Part shown: positions 28,128 through 35,823 of the stretch, in pieces
How positions within the stretch are numbered: the stretch's first letter is position 1
How the letters are laid out: each line of letters begins with the position of its first letter
DNA from: Streptomyces aurantiacus
GTDB lineage: Bacteria; Actinomycetota; Actinomycetes; Streptomycetales; Streptomycetaceae
Assembly (NCBI RefSeq): GCF_027107535.1
Contig: NZ_CP114283.1
Span: 8,370,001-8,434,000, forward strand
Length of the DNA: 64,000 nucleotides
Reading direction: 5' to 3'
Position numbers and translations under genes: made by a program
The notes under the pieces: generated by a model
What the model saw: only the letters and a program-made list of their open reading frames with translations
The model's database searches: none
Told to the model about the DNA's origin: nothing

Positions 28128-30340
28128 CGGAGCACCCCACCTCCCATGAGCGCCGACAGCCAAGCGCTGCCCGGCCCACGGCCCCGGCGGACCCCCACCA
28201 CGGGGCGCTTCTGCGTACCCCGGAGCCGCCGGTTCAGGGCTCACCGGGTTTACCCGCACAGGGACGACCGGCCCAGGCTCCCGCCTCTTCGGGGACCGGC
28301 GGCATGAGCGGACCCGACGGGGCTCAGGGCCCGCCCGGTCCGTCCGAGCCCGCCGGCGCGTGCGCCGCCGCCACGGGAACGCCCGCGGCGTCGGGGCCCC
28401 CGGCCGGCAGTCAGGGCCCGCCCGCGCCCTCCGGGGGCCACGGCCCGACCGGTGCGCCCGCGGGCTCCGGGCCCGAGCACTCCCAGCCCTCCTCCACGGA
28501 ATCCGACTCCGCGGAATCCGATCCGCACCGGCCGCGGCCCGCCCCCGAGGGGGTTCCGGCCCAGCCCGGCAGCGAGACGGCCGCCCTCCAGGGCGCCAAG
28601 GAGCGCCGAACGGGGCAGGGCCCGGCGCCCGGAGGACCCATGCCCATGCGCCGTGACGGAGACCGGCTGCGTTTCGTGGGGGCCGCGACCCGGCGGATCG
28701 CCCGCGGCATCGACCTCGACGAGATCGTGATGGGGCTGTGCCGGGCCACCGTGCCGACCTTCTCGGACGCGATCCTCGTCTATCTGCGCGACCCGCTGCC
28801 GGTGGGCGACGAGCGGCCCACCGGGCCCGTCGTGCTGCGGCTGCGGCGTACGGACCGGATCCCGGAGGACCGGGACACCGAGGGCTTCCTGCTGCCCGCG
28901 CTCCAGCCCGAACCCGACGTCGGCATCACCGCCGAGCTGTGCACGGTACGGCCCGGCGGCGCTCTCAACGAGGTACTGCGCGGTGTCCGGCCGGTGTTCG
29001 CGGACGCGCCCGCCGCCCGGGCCGCGCTGCCCGAGCTGATCGGCGACGACCTGACGGTGCCGGGCGGCCAGCGCGCGATCCTCGCACCGCTCCGCGGCCG
29101 CAGGCGCGTGATCGGTGCGGCGCTCTTCCTGCGCCGCCCGGACCGGCCCGCTTTCGAGGCGGACGACCTGCTGGTGGCGGCTCAGCTGGCCACGCACAGC
29201 GCGCTCGGCATCGACAAGGCCGTGCTGTACGGCCGCGAGGCGTACATCGCCGACGAGTTGCAGCGCACCATGCTGCCCGAGACGCTGCCCCGGCCCACGG
29301 GTGTGCGGCTGGCGTCGCGCTACCTGCCCGCCGCCGAGACGGCCCGGGTCGGCGGCGACTGGTACGACGCGATCCCGCTGCCCGGCAGCCGGGTCGCGCT
29401 GGTGGTCGGGGACGTCATGGGCCACTCCATGACCTCGGCGGCCATCATGGGTCAGCTGCGCACGACCGCGCAGACCCTCGCGGGCCTCGACCTGCCGCCC
29501 CAGGAGGTCCTGCACCACCTGGACGAACAGGCCCAGCGCCTGGGCACCGACCGCATGGCGACCTGCCTGTACGCGGTGTACGACCCGGTCGCGCACCGCA
29601 TCACCATCGCCAACGCCGGCCATCCGCCGCCCGTCCTGCTGCACCTGGGCGGCCGTGCCGAGGTGCTGCGCGTACCGCCGGGTGCTCCCATCGGCGTGGG
29701 CGGGGTGGACTTCGAGGCGGTCGAGCTGGACGCGCCCGCGGGCGCCACCCTGCTGCTCTACACCGACGGCCTGGTCGAGTCACGGCTGCGTGACGTGTGG
29801 ACCGGGATAGAGCAACTGCGTGAACGGATCGCGGCCACCGCCCAGTTGACCGGTCCGGACCATCCGCCGCCCCTGGAGGCGCTGTGCGACGAGGTCCTCG
29901 ACATGCTGGGTCCGGGCGACCGGGACGACGACATCGCCCTGCTCGCCGCCCGCTTCGACGGCATCGCGCCCAGTGATGTGGCGCTCTGGCACCTGGACCC
30001 CGAGGACGCTGCGCCGGGCCGGGCCCGCAGGCTGGCCCGCAAGGCGCTCTCCCGCTGGGGTCTGGAGGAGATGACCGACTCCGTCGAGCTGCTCGTCAGC
30101 GAGGTCGTCACCAACGCCGTGCGCTACGCCTCCCGGCCGGTCACGCTGCGTCTGCTGCGTACCGACGTGCTGCGCTGCGAGGTCGGTGACGACGTACCGC
30201 AACTGCCGCGCCTGCGGCAGGCCCGCGCCACGGACGAGGGCGGACGCGGCCTCTATCTGGTGAACAAGCTGGCCCGGCGGTGGGGCGCGACCCGGCTCAG
30301 TACGGGCAAGGTCGTCTGGTTCGAGCTGAACAGCAGCTGA
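28124..30340 (+). CDS. GAF-SpoIIE (PP2C) phosphatase with C-terminal anti-sigma-type ATPase domain
   Basis: 738 aa from GTG at 28124; ATG 28109 is an alternative. A Pro/Gly/Ala-rich disordered N-terminus (1-175) precedes a GAF domain (about 185-370), a SpoIIE phosphatase (about 385-620: ETARVGGDWYDAIPL, VVGDVMGHSMTSAAIMGQLR, NAGHPPPVLL, LLLYTDGLVESR, GDRDDDIALLAARF) and a HATPase domain (about 640-735: LLVSEVVTNAVRYA, DEGGRGLYLVNKLARRWG). Family members dephosphorylate anti-anti-sigma factors and may phosphorylate them through the ATPase domain. Partner-switching control of a sigma factor is inferred; partner genes are not in the window. Confidence 0.9.
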   Translation: MTEHPTSHERRQPSAARPTAPADPHHGALLRTPEPPVQGSPGLPAQGRPAQAPASSGTGGMSGPDGAQGPPGPSEPAGACAAATGTPAASGPPAGSQGPPAPSGGHGPTGAPAGSGPEHSQPSSTESDSAESDPHRPRPAPEGVPAQPGSETAALQGAKERRTGQGPAPGGPMPMRRDGDRLRFVGAATRRIARGIDLDEIVMGLCRATVPTFSDAILVYLRDPLPVGDERPTGPVVLRLRRTDRIPEDRDTEGFLLPALQPEPDVGITAELCTVRPGGALNEVLRGVRPVFADAPAARAALPELIGDDLTVPGGQRAILAPLRGRRRVIGAALFLRRPDRPAFEADDLLVAAQLATHSALGIDKAVLYGREAYIADELQRTMLPETLPRPTGVRLASRYLPAAETARVGGDWYDAIPLPGSRVALVVGDVMGHSMTSAAIMGQLRTTAQTLAGLDLPPQEVLHHLDEQAQRLGTDRMATCLYAVYDPVAHRITIANAGHPPPVLLHLGGRAEVLRVPPGAPIGVGGVDFEAVELDAPAGATLLLYTDGLVESRLRDVWTGIEQLRERIAATAQLTGPDHPPPLEALCDEVLDMLGPGDRDDDIALLAARFDGIAPSDVALWHLDPEDAAPGRARRLARKALSRWGLEEMTDSVELLVSEVVTNAVRYASRPVTLRLLRTDVLRCEVGDDVPQLPRLRQARATDEGGRGLYLVNKLARRWGATRLSTGKVVWFELNSS

Positions 30341-30366
30341 CGGCCGCCCACCCGGCCCGGGTCACC

Positions 30367-30429
30367 GGCAGTCGGCAGTCGGCAGTCGGCAGTCGGCAGT
30401 CGGCAGTCGGCAGTCGGCAGTCGGCAGTA
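30367..30429. repeat. Heptanucleotide tandem repeat GGCAGTC x8 plus a degenerate ninth
   Basis: Eight exact GGCAGTC units from 30367 to 30422, then GGCAGTA. It lies between the convergent phosphatase and PBP genes, 27 bp after the phosphatase stop. Likely to vary in copy number by slippage. Confidence 0.95.
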
Positions 30430-30514
30430 TCGAACCATGGTCGGGCCCGTCCGGGCGGCGGGCCGAAGCGCCGCCGGGGAACCGCGGGCCGTACGCCGCG
30501 AAGTGTCCGCGGCC

Positions 30515-30549
30515 GGTCGCGCAGTTCCCCGCGCCCCCTCAGGGGGCGC
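30515..30549. repeat. Dispersed Streptomyces intergenic repeat, copy 1 (with hairpin)
   Basis: Core GGTCGCGCAGTTCCCCGCG (30515-30533) shared with copies at 34454 and 58223. Ends in an 8-bp hairpin, GCGCCCCC/GGGGGCGC (30531-30549), 12 bp after the PBP stop codon, so it probably terminates that gene. Confidence 0.75.
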
Positions 30550-30561
30550 CCCCTGGCGCGG

Positions 30562-32904
30562 TCACCGGAACGCCTGGGGGTCGTCCGGATCTCCCGGCAG
30601 TTCGATGTCGCCCGACGGCGACGGCGCGCTGCTCGTCGGGGTCGGTTCCTCGTCGTCCGGCGGGGTGGTCTCGGGAGAGCTCTCCGGCGGAGCGCTGCTC
30701 GTCGGCGGCTTCGACGTCGGGTCCTCGGGGGACGGTTCCTCGGTCGGAGCCGTCGGTGACGGGCTGAGCGTGGGCGTCGGGGTGGGCTGGACGGCCGCCC
30801 CCTGGTCCGTCTCCAGGTCGAACCTGGAGACCTCGTCCATCGCGTCGAACGTGTACGCCGCCCAGACCAGGGCCGGGAAGCCACCGCCGTTGACGCGGCC
30901 GCCACCGGCCGCGCCCTGCAGCGTGACCTGGCTGAACGCCTTGACCTTGACCGGCTTCTCCTTGCCGCAGCGGGTGGTGCCCGCCTTGGCCGCTTCACCG
31001 AAGACACCCACCGAGGTGACGAGCTTCGGCGTGTAACCGGTGAACCAGGCCGACTTGTTGCAGTCGGACGTACCCGTCTTGCCCGCGACCTGCTGGCCGT
31101 CACGCGCCGGGTTGTCCCGTACGGACGTCCTGGCCGTACCGTCGTCGACCACGCCGGTCAGCACCGAGGTGACGGTGTCGGCGGCCTCGCGGCTGATGAC
31201 CTGGTCGCCGATCGCGTCCGGGAACTCGACCGGGCGGTCCTTGTGCTCGACCGACTTCACGAGGGCGGGGGTGACCTTCTTGCCGTGGTTGTCGAGGGTC
31301 GCGTAGACGCCGGCCATCTCCAGCGGGCTCGCGCCCATCGTGCCGAGGGTCTGGGCGGGCACCGACTTGATGCCCTTGACGTCCATGCCGAGGTCGCCCG
31401 CCGTCTTCATGACCTCGTCCATGCCCACGTCGACGCCCATCTGGGCGAAGACGGAGTTGATGGACTTGTTCATCGCGGTCTGGACGGTGACGTCGCCGTA
31501 GTCGACGTCGTCCTCGTTCGGCGGGGAGAAGCCGACCTTCCTGCCGTCGTCGACGACGGGACGCTTGCTGGTGCCGTCGTAGATCGTGTTCGCCGTGATC
31601 GGCTGGTCCTCCTGGGTCGTGGCGTCCTTGTCGACGGCCGCGGCCAGGATGAGCGGCTTGAAGGTGGAGGCGGGCTGGTAGTCACGGCGCGTCGCGTTGT
31701 TGGTGTAGTGCTCCACGTAGTCCACGCCGCCGTACATCGCGAGGACCCGGCCGGTCTTCGGGTCGACGGAGGCGGCACCCGCCTGGACGTCCGCGTCGAC
31801 CTTCCGCTCCTTGCCGTCGAGCTTGCTGGTCAGCTTGGCCTTGACGGCCTTCTCCAGCTGGGCCTGCTTCTTCTTGTCGATGTTCAGCGTCATGGTCCAG
31901 CCACCCGCCTTGACCATCGTCTCGGCCTCGTCGAGGTCGGCTGCCGTGCCCTGCGCGATGAGCTGCTTCTCCAGCGCGGTGTTGGCGGCCTCCACCAGGT
32001 AGCCGGCCTGGCCCTCCATGCCGGGCGCGCCCTTGGGGTCCTTCGGCACCGGGAACTTCATGCCCTCGCGCTCGGCGGAGCTCAGCCAGCCCTCTCCGAC
32101 CATGTTGTCCAGGACGTAGTTCCAGCGGGCCTTGACCAGCTTCTTGCTGGTGTCGCTCGCGACCGCCCAGTCGTACTGGCTCGGGGCCTGGAGCAGCGCG
32201 GCGAGATACGCGCCCTGCTCGACCTTGAGCTTGTCCGCGTCGACGCGGTAGTACGCCTGCGCGGCGGCCTGGATGCCCCACGCGTTACGGCCGTAGTAGC
32301 TGGTGTTGATGTAGCCGGCGAGGATCTGGTCCTTGGACTGCTGGCGGTCCACCTTCAGCGAGATGACCAGTTCCTTCAGCTTGCGCGTGACGGTCTGGTC
32401 CTGGGTGAGGTAGTAGTTCTTGACGTACTGCTGGGTGATCGTCGAGCCGCCCTGCTTGCCCTTGCCGGAGAGGGTGTTGATCAGACCGCGGGCCGTGCCC
32501 TTGAAGTCGACGCCGGCGTCGTTGTAGAAGGACTTGTTCTCGGCGGCGACGAAGGTCATCCGCACGCCCTCGGAGACCTGGTCGAGGTCGACCAGCTCGC
32601 GGTTCACGACACCGGACCGGGCGAGCGTGTCGCCGTTGCTGTACTTGTAGATGTTGCTCTGCTGCACCGCCGCCGCGTTCCCCTTGGGAACGTCGATCAT
32701 CAGGTACAGCGCGACGAAGGCCGCCATCCCGAGCAGGCAGAGGCCGAAGAACGAGCCGAGGATCTTCTTCCAGGTGAAGAGGCGGCGTATGCCGCTCTTG
32801 GCGCCACCGGTGGCACCGCCCTCGGCGCCGGCTCTGGACGAGCGTTTCGGCGCGCCGCGGTGGCCACCACGCTGCCGCGCTCGTCTCTCTTCCGCTCGTC
32901 CCAT
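30562..32904 (-). CDS. Class A penicillin-binding protein (transglycosylase-transpeptidase)
   Basis: 780 aa. Basic cytoplasmic N-terminus, one membrane helix (about 49-71). Glycosyltransferase GT51: FVAAENKSFYNDAGVDFKGT with the catalytic Glu, and GGSTITQQYVKNYYL. Transpeptidase: nucleophile motif STFKPL, SIN in KSINSVFAQMG, and GKTGTS in the KTG box. The tail (about 700-780) is Pro/Thr/Ser-rich, as in other actinomycete PBPs. Polymerises and cross-links peptidoglycan outside the membrane. Equals SCO5039 by position, from memory. Confidence 0.95.
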   Translation of the reverse strand: MGRAEERRARQRGGHRGAPKRSSRAGAEGGATGGAKSGIRRLFTWKKILGSFFGLCLLGMAAFVALYLMIDVPKGNAAAVQQSNIYKYSNGDTLARSGVVNRELVDLDQVSEGVRMTFVAAENKSFYNDAGVDFKGTARGLINTLSGKGKQGGSTITQQYVKNYYLTQDQTVTRKLKELVISLKVDRQQSKDQILAGYINTSYYGRNAWGIQAAAQAYYRVDADKLKVEQGAYLAALLQAPSQYDWAVASDTSKKLVKARWNYVLDNMVGEGWLSSAEREGMKFPVPKDPKGAPGMEGQAGYLVEAANTALEKQLIAQGTAADLDEAETMVKAGGWTMTLNIDKKKQAQLEKAVKAKLTSKLDGKERKVDADVQAGAASVDPKTGRVLAMYGGVDYVEHYTNNATRRDYQPASTFKPLILAAAVDKDATTQEDQPITANTIYDGTSKRPVVDDGRKVGFSPPNEDDVDYGDVTVQTAMNKSINSVFAQMGVDVGMDEVMKTAGDLGMDVKGIKSVPAQTLGTMGASPLEMAGVYATLDNHGKKVTPALVKSVEHKDRPVEFPDAIGDQVISREAADTVTSVLTGVVDDGTARTSVRDNPARDGQQVAGKTGTSDCNKSAWFTGYTPKLVTSVGVFGEAAKAGTTRCGKEKPVKVKAFSQVTLQGAAGGGRVNGGGFPALVWAAYTFDAMDEVSRFDLETDQGAAVQPTPTPTLSPSPTAPTEEPSPEDPTSKPPTSSAPPESSPETTPPDDEEPTPTSSAPSPSGDIELPGDPDDPQAFR

Positions 32905-33087
32905 GGGTACGTCCGCTCCGCTTCCGTCTCTGGTGTCTCACAGGTTCGTCGCTCGGGTCAGCTCAGCAAACTAACACCGCCGCTCGGGACAAAGGTCGGC
33001 CGATCCGGCCTTTTACGGACGTGAGAATCAGCACCTGTCCCTCTGGAACCGACGATTCAGGGGAGTGGAAGGTTGCCGTGGCGGGTA

Positions 33088-33101
33088 AAGTGATATCACT
33101 T
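33088..33101. promoter_or_regulatory. Perfect palindrome AAGTGATATCACTT in the SPFH promoter
   Basis: 14-bp perfect dyad directly upstream of a -10-like TAGAAT (33105-33110), followed by TAGCT-N7-AGCTA (33101-33117). Placed for repression of the SPFH operon. The operon's own ribbon-helix-helix protein is an attractive binder, by inference. Confidence 0.6.
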
Positions 33102-33163
33102 AGCTAGAATGAAGCTAGGCGCCCGCATCCCGGGCGGCAGCACCACGAAACGGGGGAACACCC

Positions 33164-34099
33164 ATGGCCACGCACGACTCTCCAGACATCGCCGACGTAC
33201 CCGAGATGCCCGCTCCACGCGTCCGGGAGTTCGCCGCGCACAGCATCGGCGGCGGGCTCGCGCTGCTGCTCGGGCTCCTCGGCCTGCTGGCGGGCGCCGG
33301 CATGGTCGTCTCCGCCACCGCGGTGGACGCCACCGGCGCCAAGGCCGCGCTCATCGTGACCGGCATCCTGATCGGCCTCGCGGCCTTCGTCGCCATGTGC
33401 GGCCTGAACATGGTGGCGCCCGGCGAGGCCCGCGTCGTCCAGCTCTTCGGGCGCTACCGCGGCACGATCCGCGAGGACGGGCTGCGCTGGGTCAATCCGC
33501 TCACGTCCCGCACGAAGATCTCCACGCGGGTGCGCAACCACGAGACGGCCGTCCTCAAGGTCAACGACGCCTACGGCAACCCGATCGAGCTCGCCGCGGT
33601 CGTGGTGTGGAGGGTCGAGGACACCGCGCAGGCGAGCTTCGAGGTGGACGACTTCCTGGAGTTCGTCGCCACGCAGACCGAGGCGGCCGTGCGGCACATC
33701 GCCATCGAGTACCCGTACGACGCGCATGACGAGGCGGGCCTGTCGCTGCGGGGCAACGCGGAGGAGATCACCGAGAAGCTCGCCGTCGAGCTGCACGCGC
33801 GCGTGGAGGCCGCGGGGGTGCAGATCATCGAGTCCCGCTTCACGCATCTCGCGTACGCTCCCGAGATCGCCTCGGCGATGCTCCAGCGCCAGCAGGCGGG
33901 TGCGGTCGTCGCCGCGCGACGCCAGATCGTGGACGGCGCGGTCGGCATGGTCGAGGACGCGCTCGCCCGGATCGCCGAGCGGGACATCGTCGAGCTGGAC
34001 TCCGAGCGGAAGGCCGCGATGGTCTCGAACCTGCTGGTGGTCCTGTGCGGCGACCGGGCCCCGCAGCCGGTCCTCAACACGGGATCCCTCTACCAGTGA
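33164..34099 (+). CDS. SPFH (band 7/prohibitin) domain membrane protein
   Basis: 311 aa from ATG at 33164. Two hydrophobic segments (about 27-50 and 58-82) are followed by the SPFH domain: [79 protein letters not shown] helical C-terminal part has [20 protein letters not shown]. Prohibitin/flotillin-type scaffolds organise membrane proteins and proteases. No NfeD partner adjoins; instead its stop overlaps a ribbon-helix-helix gene. Confidence 0.9.
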   Translation: MATHDSPDIADVPEMPAPRVREFAAHSIGGGLALLLGLLGLLAGAGMVVSATAVDATGAKAALIVTGILIGLAAFVAMCGLNMVAPGEARVVQLFGRYRGTIREDGLRWVNPLTSRTKISTRVRNHETAVLKVNDAYGNPIELAAVVVWRVEDTAQASFEVDDFLEFVATQTEAAVRHIAIEYPYDAHDEAGLSLRGNAEEITEKLAVELHARVEAAGVQIIESRFTHLAYAPEIASAMLQRQQAGAVVAARRQIVDGAVGMVEDALARIAERDIVELDSERKAAMVSNLLVVLCGDRAPQPVLNTGSLYQ

Positions 34100-34347
34100 G
34101 CTCCTCTCCGGAGGGGACACCCCCTCAGCGAAGGCCGCAGCAGCAGCGCAAGCAGGTGCTGCTGCGGCTGGACCCGCTCGTGTACGAGGCGCTGGCGCGG
34201 TGGGCCGGGGACGAGCTGCGGTCGGCCAACGCGCAGATCGAGTTCCTGCTGCGGCGGGCTCTCGGCGAGGCCGGCCGGCTGCCCGGCGGGACCGGGCCGA
34301 TTCCCCGGCGCGGGCGGCCTCCCCTTTCCGGCGATCCCGAGGAGTAG
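34096..34347 (+). CDS. Small ribbon-helix-helix (Arc-like) protein
   Basis: 83 aa from GTG at 34096; GTGA overlap with the SPFH stop. RKQVLLRLDPLVYEALARWA and DELRSANAQIEFLLRRAL form a strand-helix-helix Arc/MetJ-type fold: alternating residues QVLLRL would enter the DNA major groove, and NAQIEFLLRRAL is the dimer helix. Inferred autoregulator of the SPFH operon. Confidence 0.8.
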   Translation: MSSSPEGTPPQRRPQQQRKQVLLRLDPLVYEALARWAGDELRSANAQIEFLLRRALGEAGRLPGGTGPIPRRGRPPLSGDPEE

Positions 34348-34575
34348 GGAGCGAGGCCCCCTTCGACCTCGACCTCGGCTTCGGGGTCGGGGTCGGCTTC
34401 GGGGTCGGGGTCGGCTTCGGGTTGGGCTTCGACAGCAGGTCGGAGGGCGGCCCGGTCGCACAGTTCCCCGCGCCCCTGAGGGGCGCGGGAGCCACCCCCT
34501 CCCCCAGTAGCAAAACCGTGACAATGCCCGCTGACCTGCGGATCCGTACTGCCCGGATCGGACTATCCACCGTGC
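34348..34575. other. Non-coding gap with simple repeats and a terminator
   Basis: Contains two near-copies of GGGGTCGGGGTCGGCTTC around 34383-34420 and the dispersed repeat/hairpin at 34454-34489. No gene seen. Confidence 0.6.
34454..34489. repeat. Dispersed Streptomyces intergenic repeat, copy 2, with 10-bp hairpin
   Basis: Core GGTCGCACAGTTCCCCGCG (34454-34472), one base different from copy 1. Hairpin CCCGCGCCCC-TGA-GGGGCGCGGG at 34467-34489 probably terminates the SPFH operon. Confidence 0.75.
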
Positions 34576-34596
34576 GTATACATGCGGTGTATACGC
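34576..34596. promoter_or_regulatory. PadR operator: CGTATACA-N5-TGTATACG
   Basis: Perfect 8-bp arms with 5-nt spacer, ending 19 bp before the PadR ATG at 34616. PadR proteins bind ATAC/GTAT-type dyads and commonly autoregulate, so this should control the padR-ABC-permease operon. Confidence 0.75.
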
Positions 34597-34615
34597 CGTG
34601 TGTACAGTGCTCCGC

Positions 34616-35140
34616 ATGTCCATCGGTCACACGCTCCTAGGGCTCCTGGAGTCCGGGCCCCGTCACGGTTACGACCTGAAGCGGGCCTTCGACGAGAAGT
34701 TCGGTCACGATCGGCCGCTGCACTACGGCCAGGTCTATTCGACGATGTCCCGGCTGCTGAAGAACGGCCTCGTGGAGGTCGACGGCATAGAGGCGGGCGA
34801 AGGCCCCGAGCGGAAGCGGTACGCGATCACCGAGGCGGGCGTCACCGACGTCCAGCGGTGGCTCGCGACGCCGGAGAAGCCGGAGCCCTATCTCCAGTCG
34901 GTCCTCTACACGAAGGTCGTCCTCGCACTCCTGACGCACCGCGACGCGTCCGGCATCCTCGACACCCAGCGGTCGGAGCACCTGCGCATGATGCGCATCC
35001 TCACCGACCGCAAGCGCCGGGGCGATCTCGCCGACCAGCTGATCTGCGACCACGCCCTCTTCCATCTCGAAGCCGACCTGCGCTGGCTGGAACTCACCGC
35101 CGCGCGCCTCGGCAAACTCGCCGAGGCGGTGACCCGATGA
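34616..35140 (+). CDS. PadR-family transcriptional repressor
   Basis: 174 aa from ATG at 34616 (MSIGHTLLGLLESGPRHGYD). Winged helix: GPRHGYDLKRAFDEKF, LHYGQVYSTMSRLLKNGLVE, and wing PERKRYAITEAG. C-terminal helices (about 85-174) form the dimer and ligand pocket. The stop overlaps the ABC ATPase start by ATGA. Like LmrR-type regulators beside ABC exporters, it probably senses the exported compound. Confidence 0.92.
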   Translation: MSIGHTLLGLLESGPRHGYDLKRAFDEKFGHDRPLHYGQVYSTMSRLLKNGLVEVDGIEAGEGPERKRYAITEAGVTDVQRWLATPEKPEPYLQSVLYTKVVLALLTHRDASGILDTQRSEHLRMMRILTDRKRRGDLADQLICDHALFHLEADLRWLELTAARLGKLAEAVTR

Positions 35141-35823
35141 CCCCCGCAGGCTCCCTGCTCGTGGCCCACGACCTGCGCAAGGCGTACGGCCCCACGAACG
35201 CGCTCGACGGTGCGGAGTTCTCCATCCACCCGGGCGAGATCGTCGCCGTGATGGGCCCCTCCGGCTCCGGCAAGTCGACGCTCCTGCACTGCCTCGCCGG
35301 CATCGTGACACCCGACTCGGGATCGATCATGTACGACGGCCAGGAGATGGCCACCATGAACGACGCCCAGCGCAGTCAGCTGCGGCGCTCCGCGTTCGGC
35401 TTCGTCTTCCAGTTCGGCCAGTTGGTGCCGGAGCTGACCTGCGTCGAGAACGTGGCCCTGCCGCTGAGGCTGAACGGCACCTCCCGCAAGGACGCCGAGC
35501 GCACCGCCATGTCGTGGATGGAGCGCCTGGAGGTCGACGACCTGAGGAAGAAGCGGCCCGGCGAGGTCTCCGGCGGTCAGGGACAGCGGGTCGCGGTGGC
35601 GCGGTCCCTGGTCACCAGCCCGCGCGTGCTGTTCGCCGACGAGCCGACCGGCGCGCTCGACTCGCTCAACGGCGAGCGCGTGATGGAACTGCTCACGGAG
35701 GCCGCCCGGTCCTCCAACGCGGCCGTCGTGCTGGTCACCCACGAGGCACGGGTGGCCGCCTACTCCGACCGCGAGATCGTCGTACGGGACGGGAAGTCCC
35801 GGGACATGGAGCGCGTCGTATGA
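35137..35823 (+). CDS. ABC transporter ATP-binding protein (MacB/LolD type)
   Basis: 228 aa; ATG at 35137 overlaps the PadR stop. Walker A MGPSGSGKSTLLHCLAG, Q-loop FVFQFGQLVPEL, signature VSGGQGQRVAVARSL, Walker B VLFADEPTGALDS, and H-loop VTHEARVAA. Energises the FtsX-like permease encoded next. Confidence 0.95.
   Translation: MTPAGSLLVAHDLRKAYGPTNALDGAEFSIHPGEIVAVMGPSGSGKSTLLHCLAGIVTPDSGSIMYDGQEMATMNDAQRSQLRRSAFGFVFQFGQLVPELTCVENVALPLRLNGTSRKDAERTAMSWMERLEVDDLRKKRPGEVSGGQGQRVAVARSLVTSPRVLFADEPTGALDSLNGERVMELLTEAARSSNAAVVLVTHEARVAAYSDREIVVRDGKSRDMERVV

Noticed and set aside
30367..30429. Possible CRISPR-like array
   Set aside because: Head-to-tail heptamers without spacers and no cas genes.
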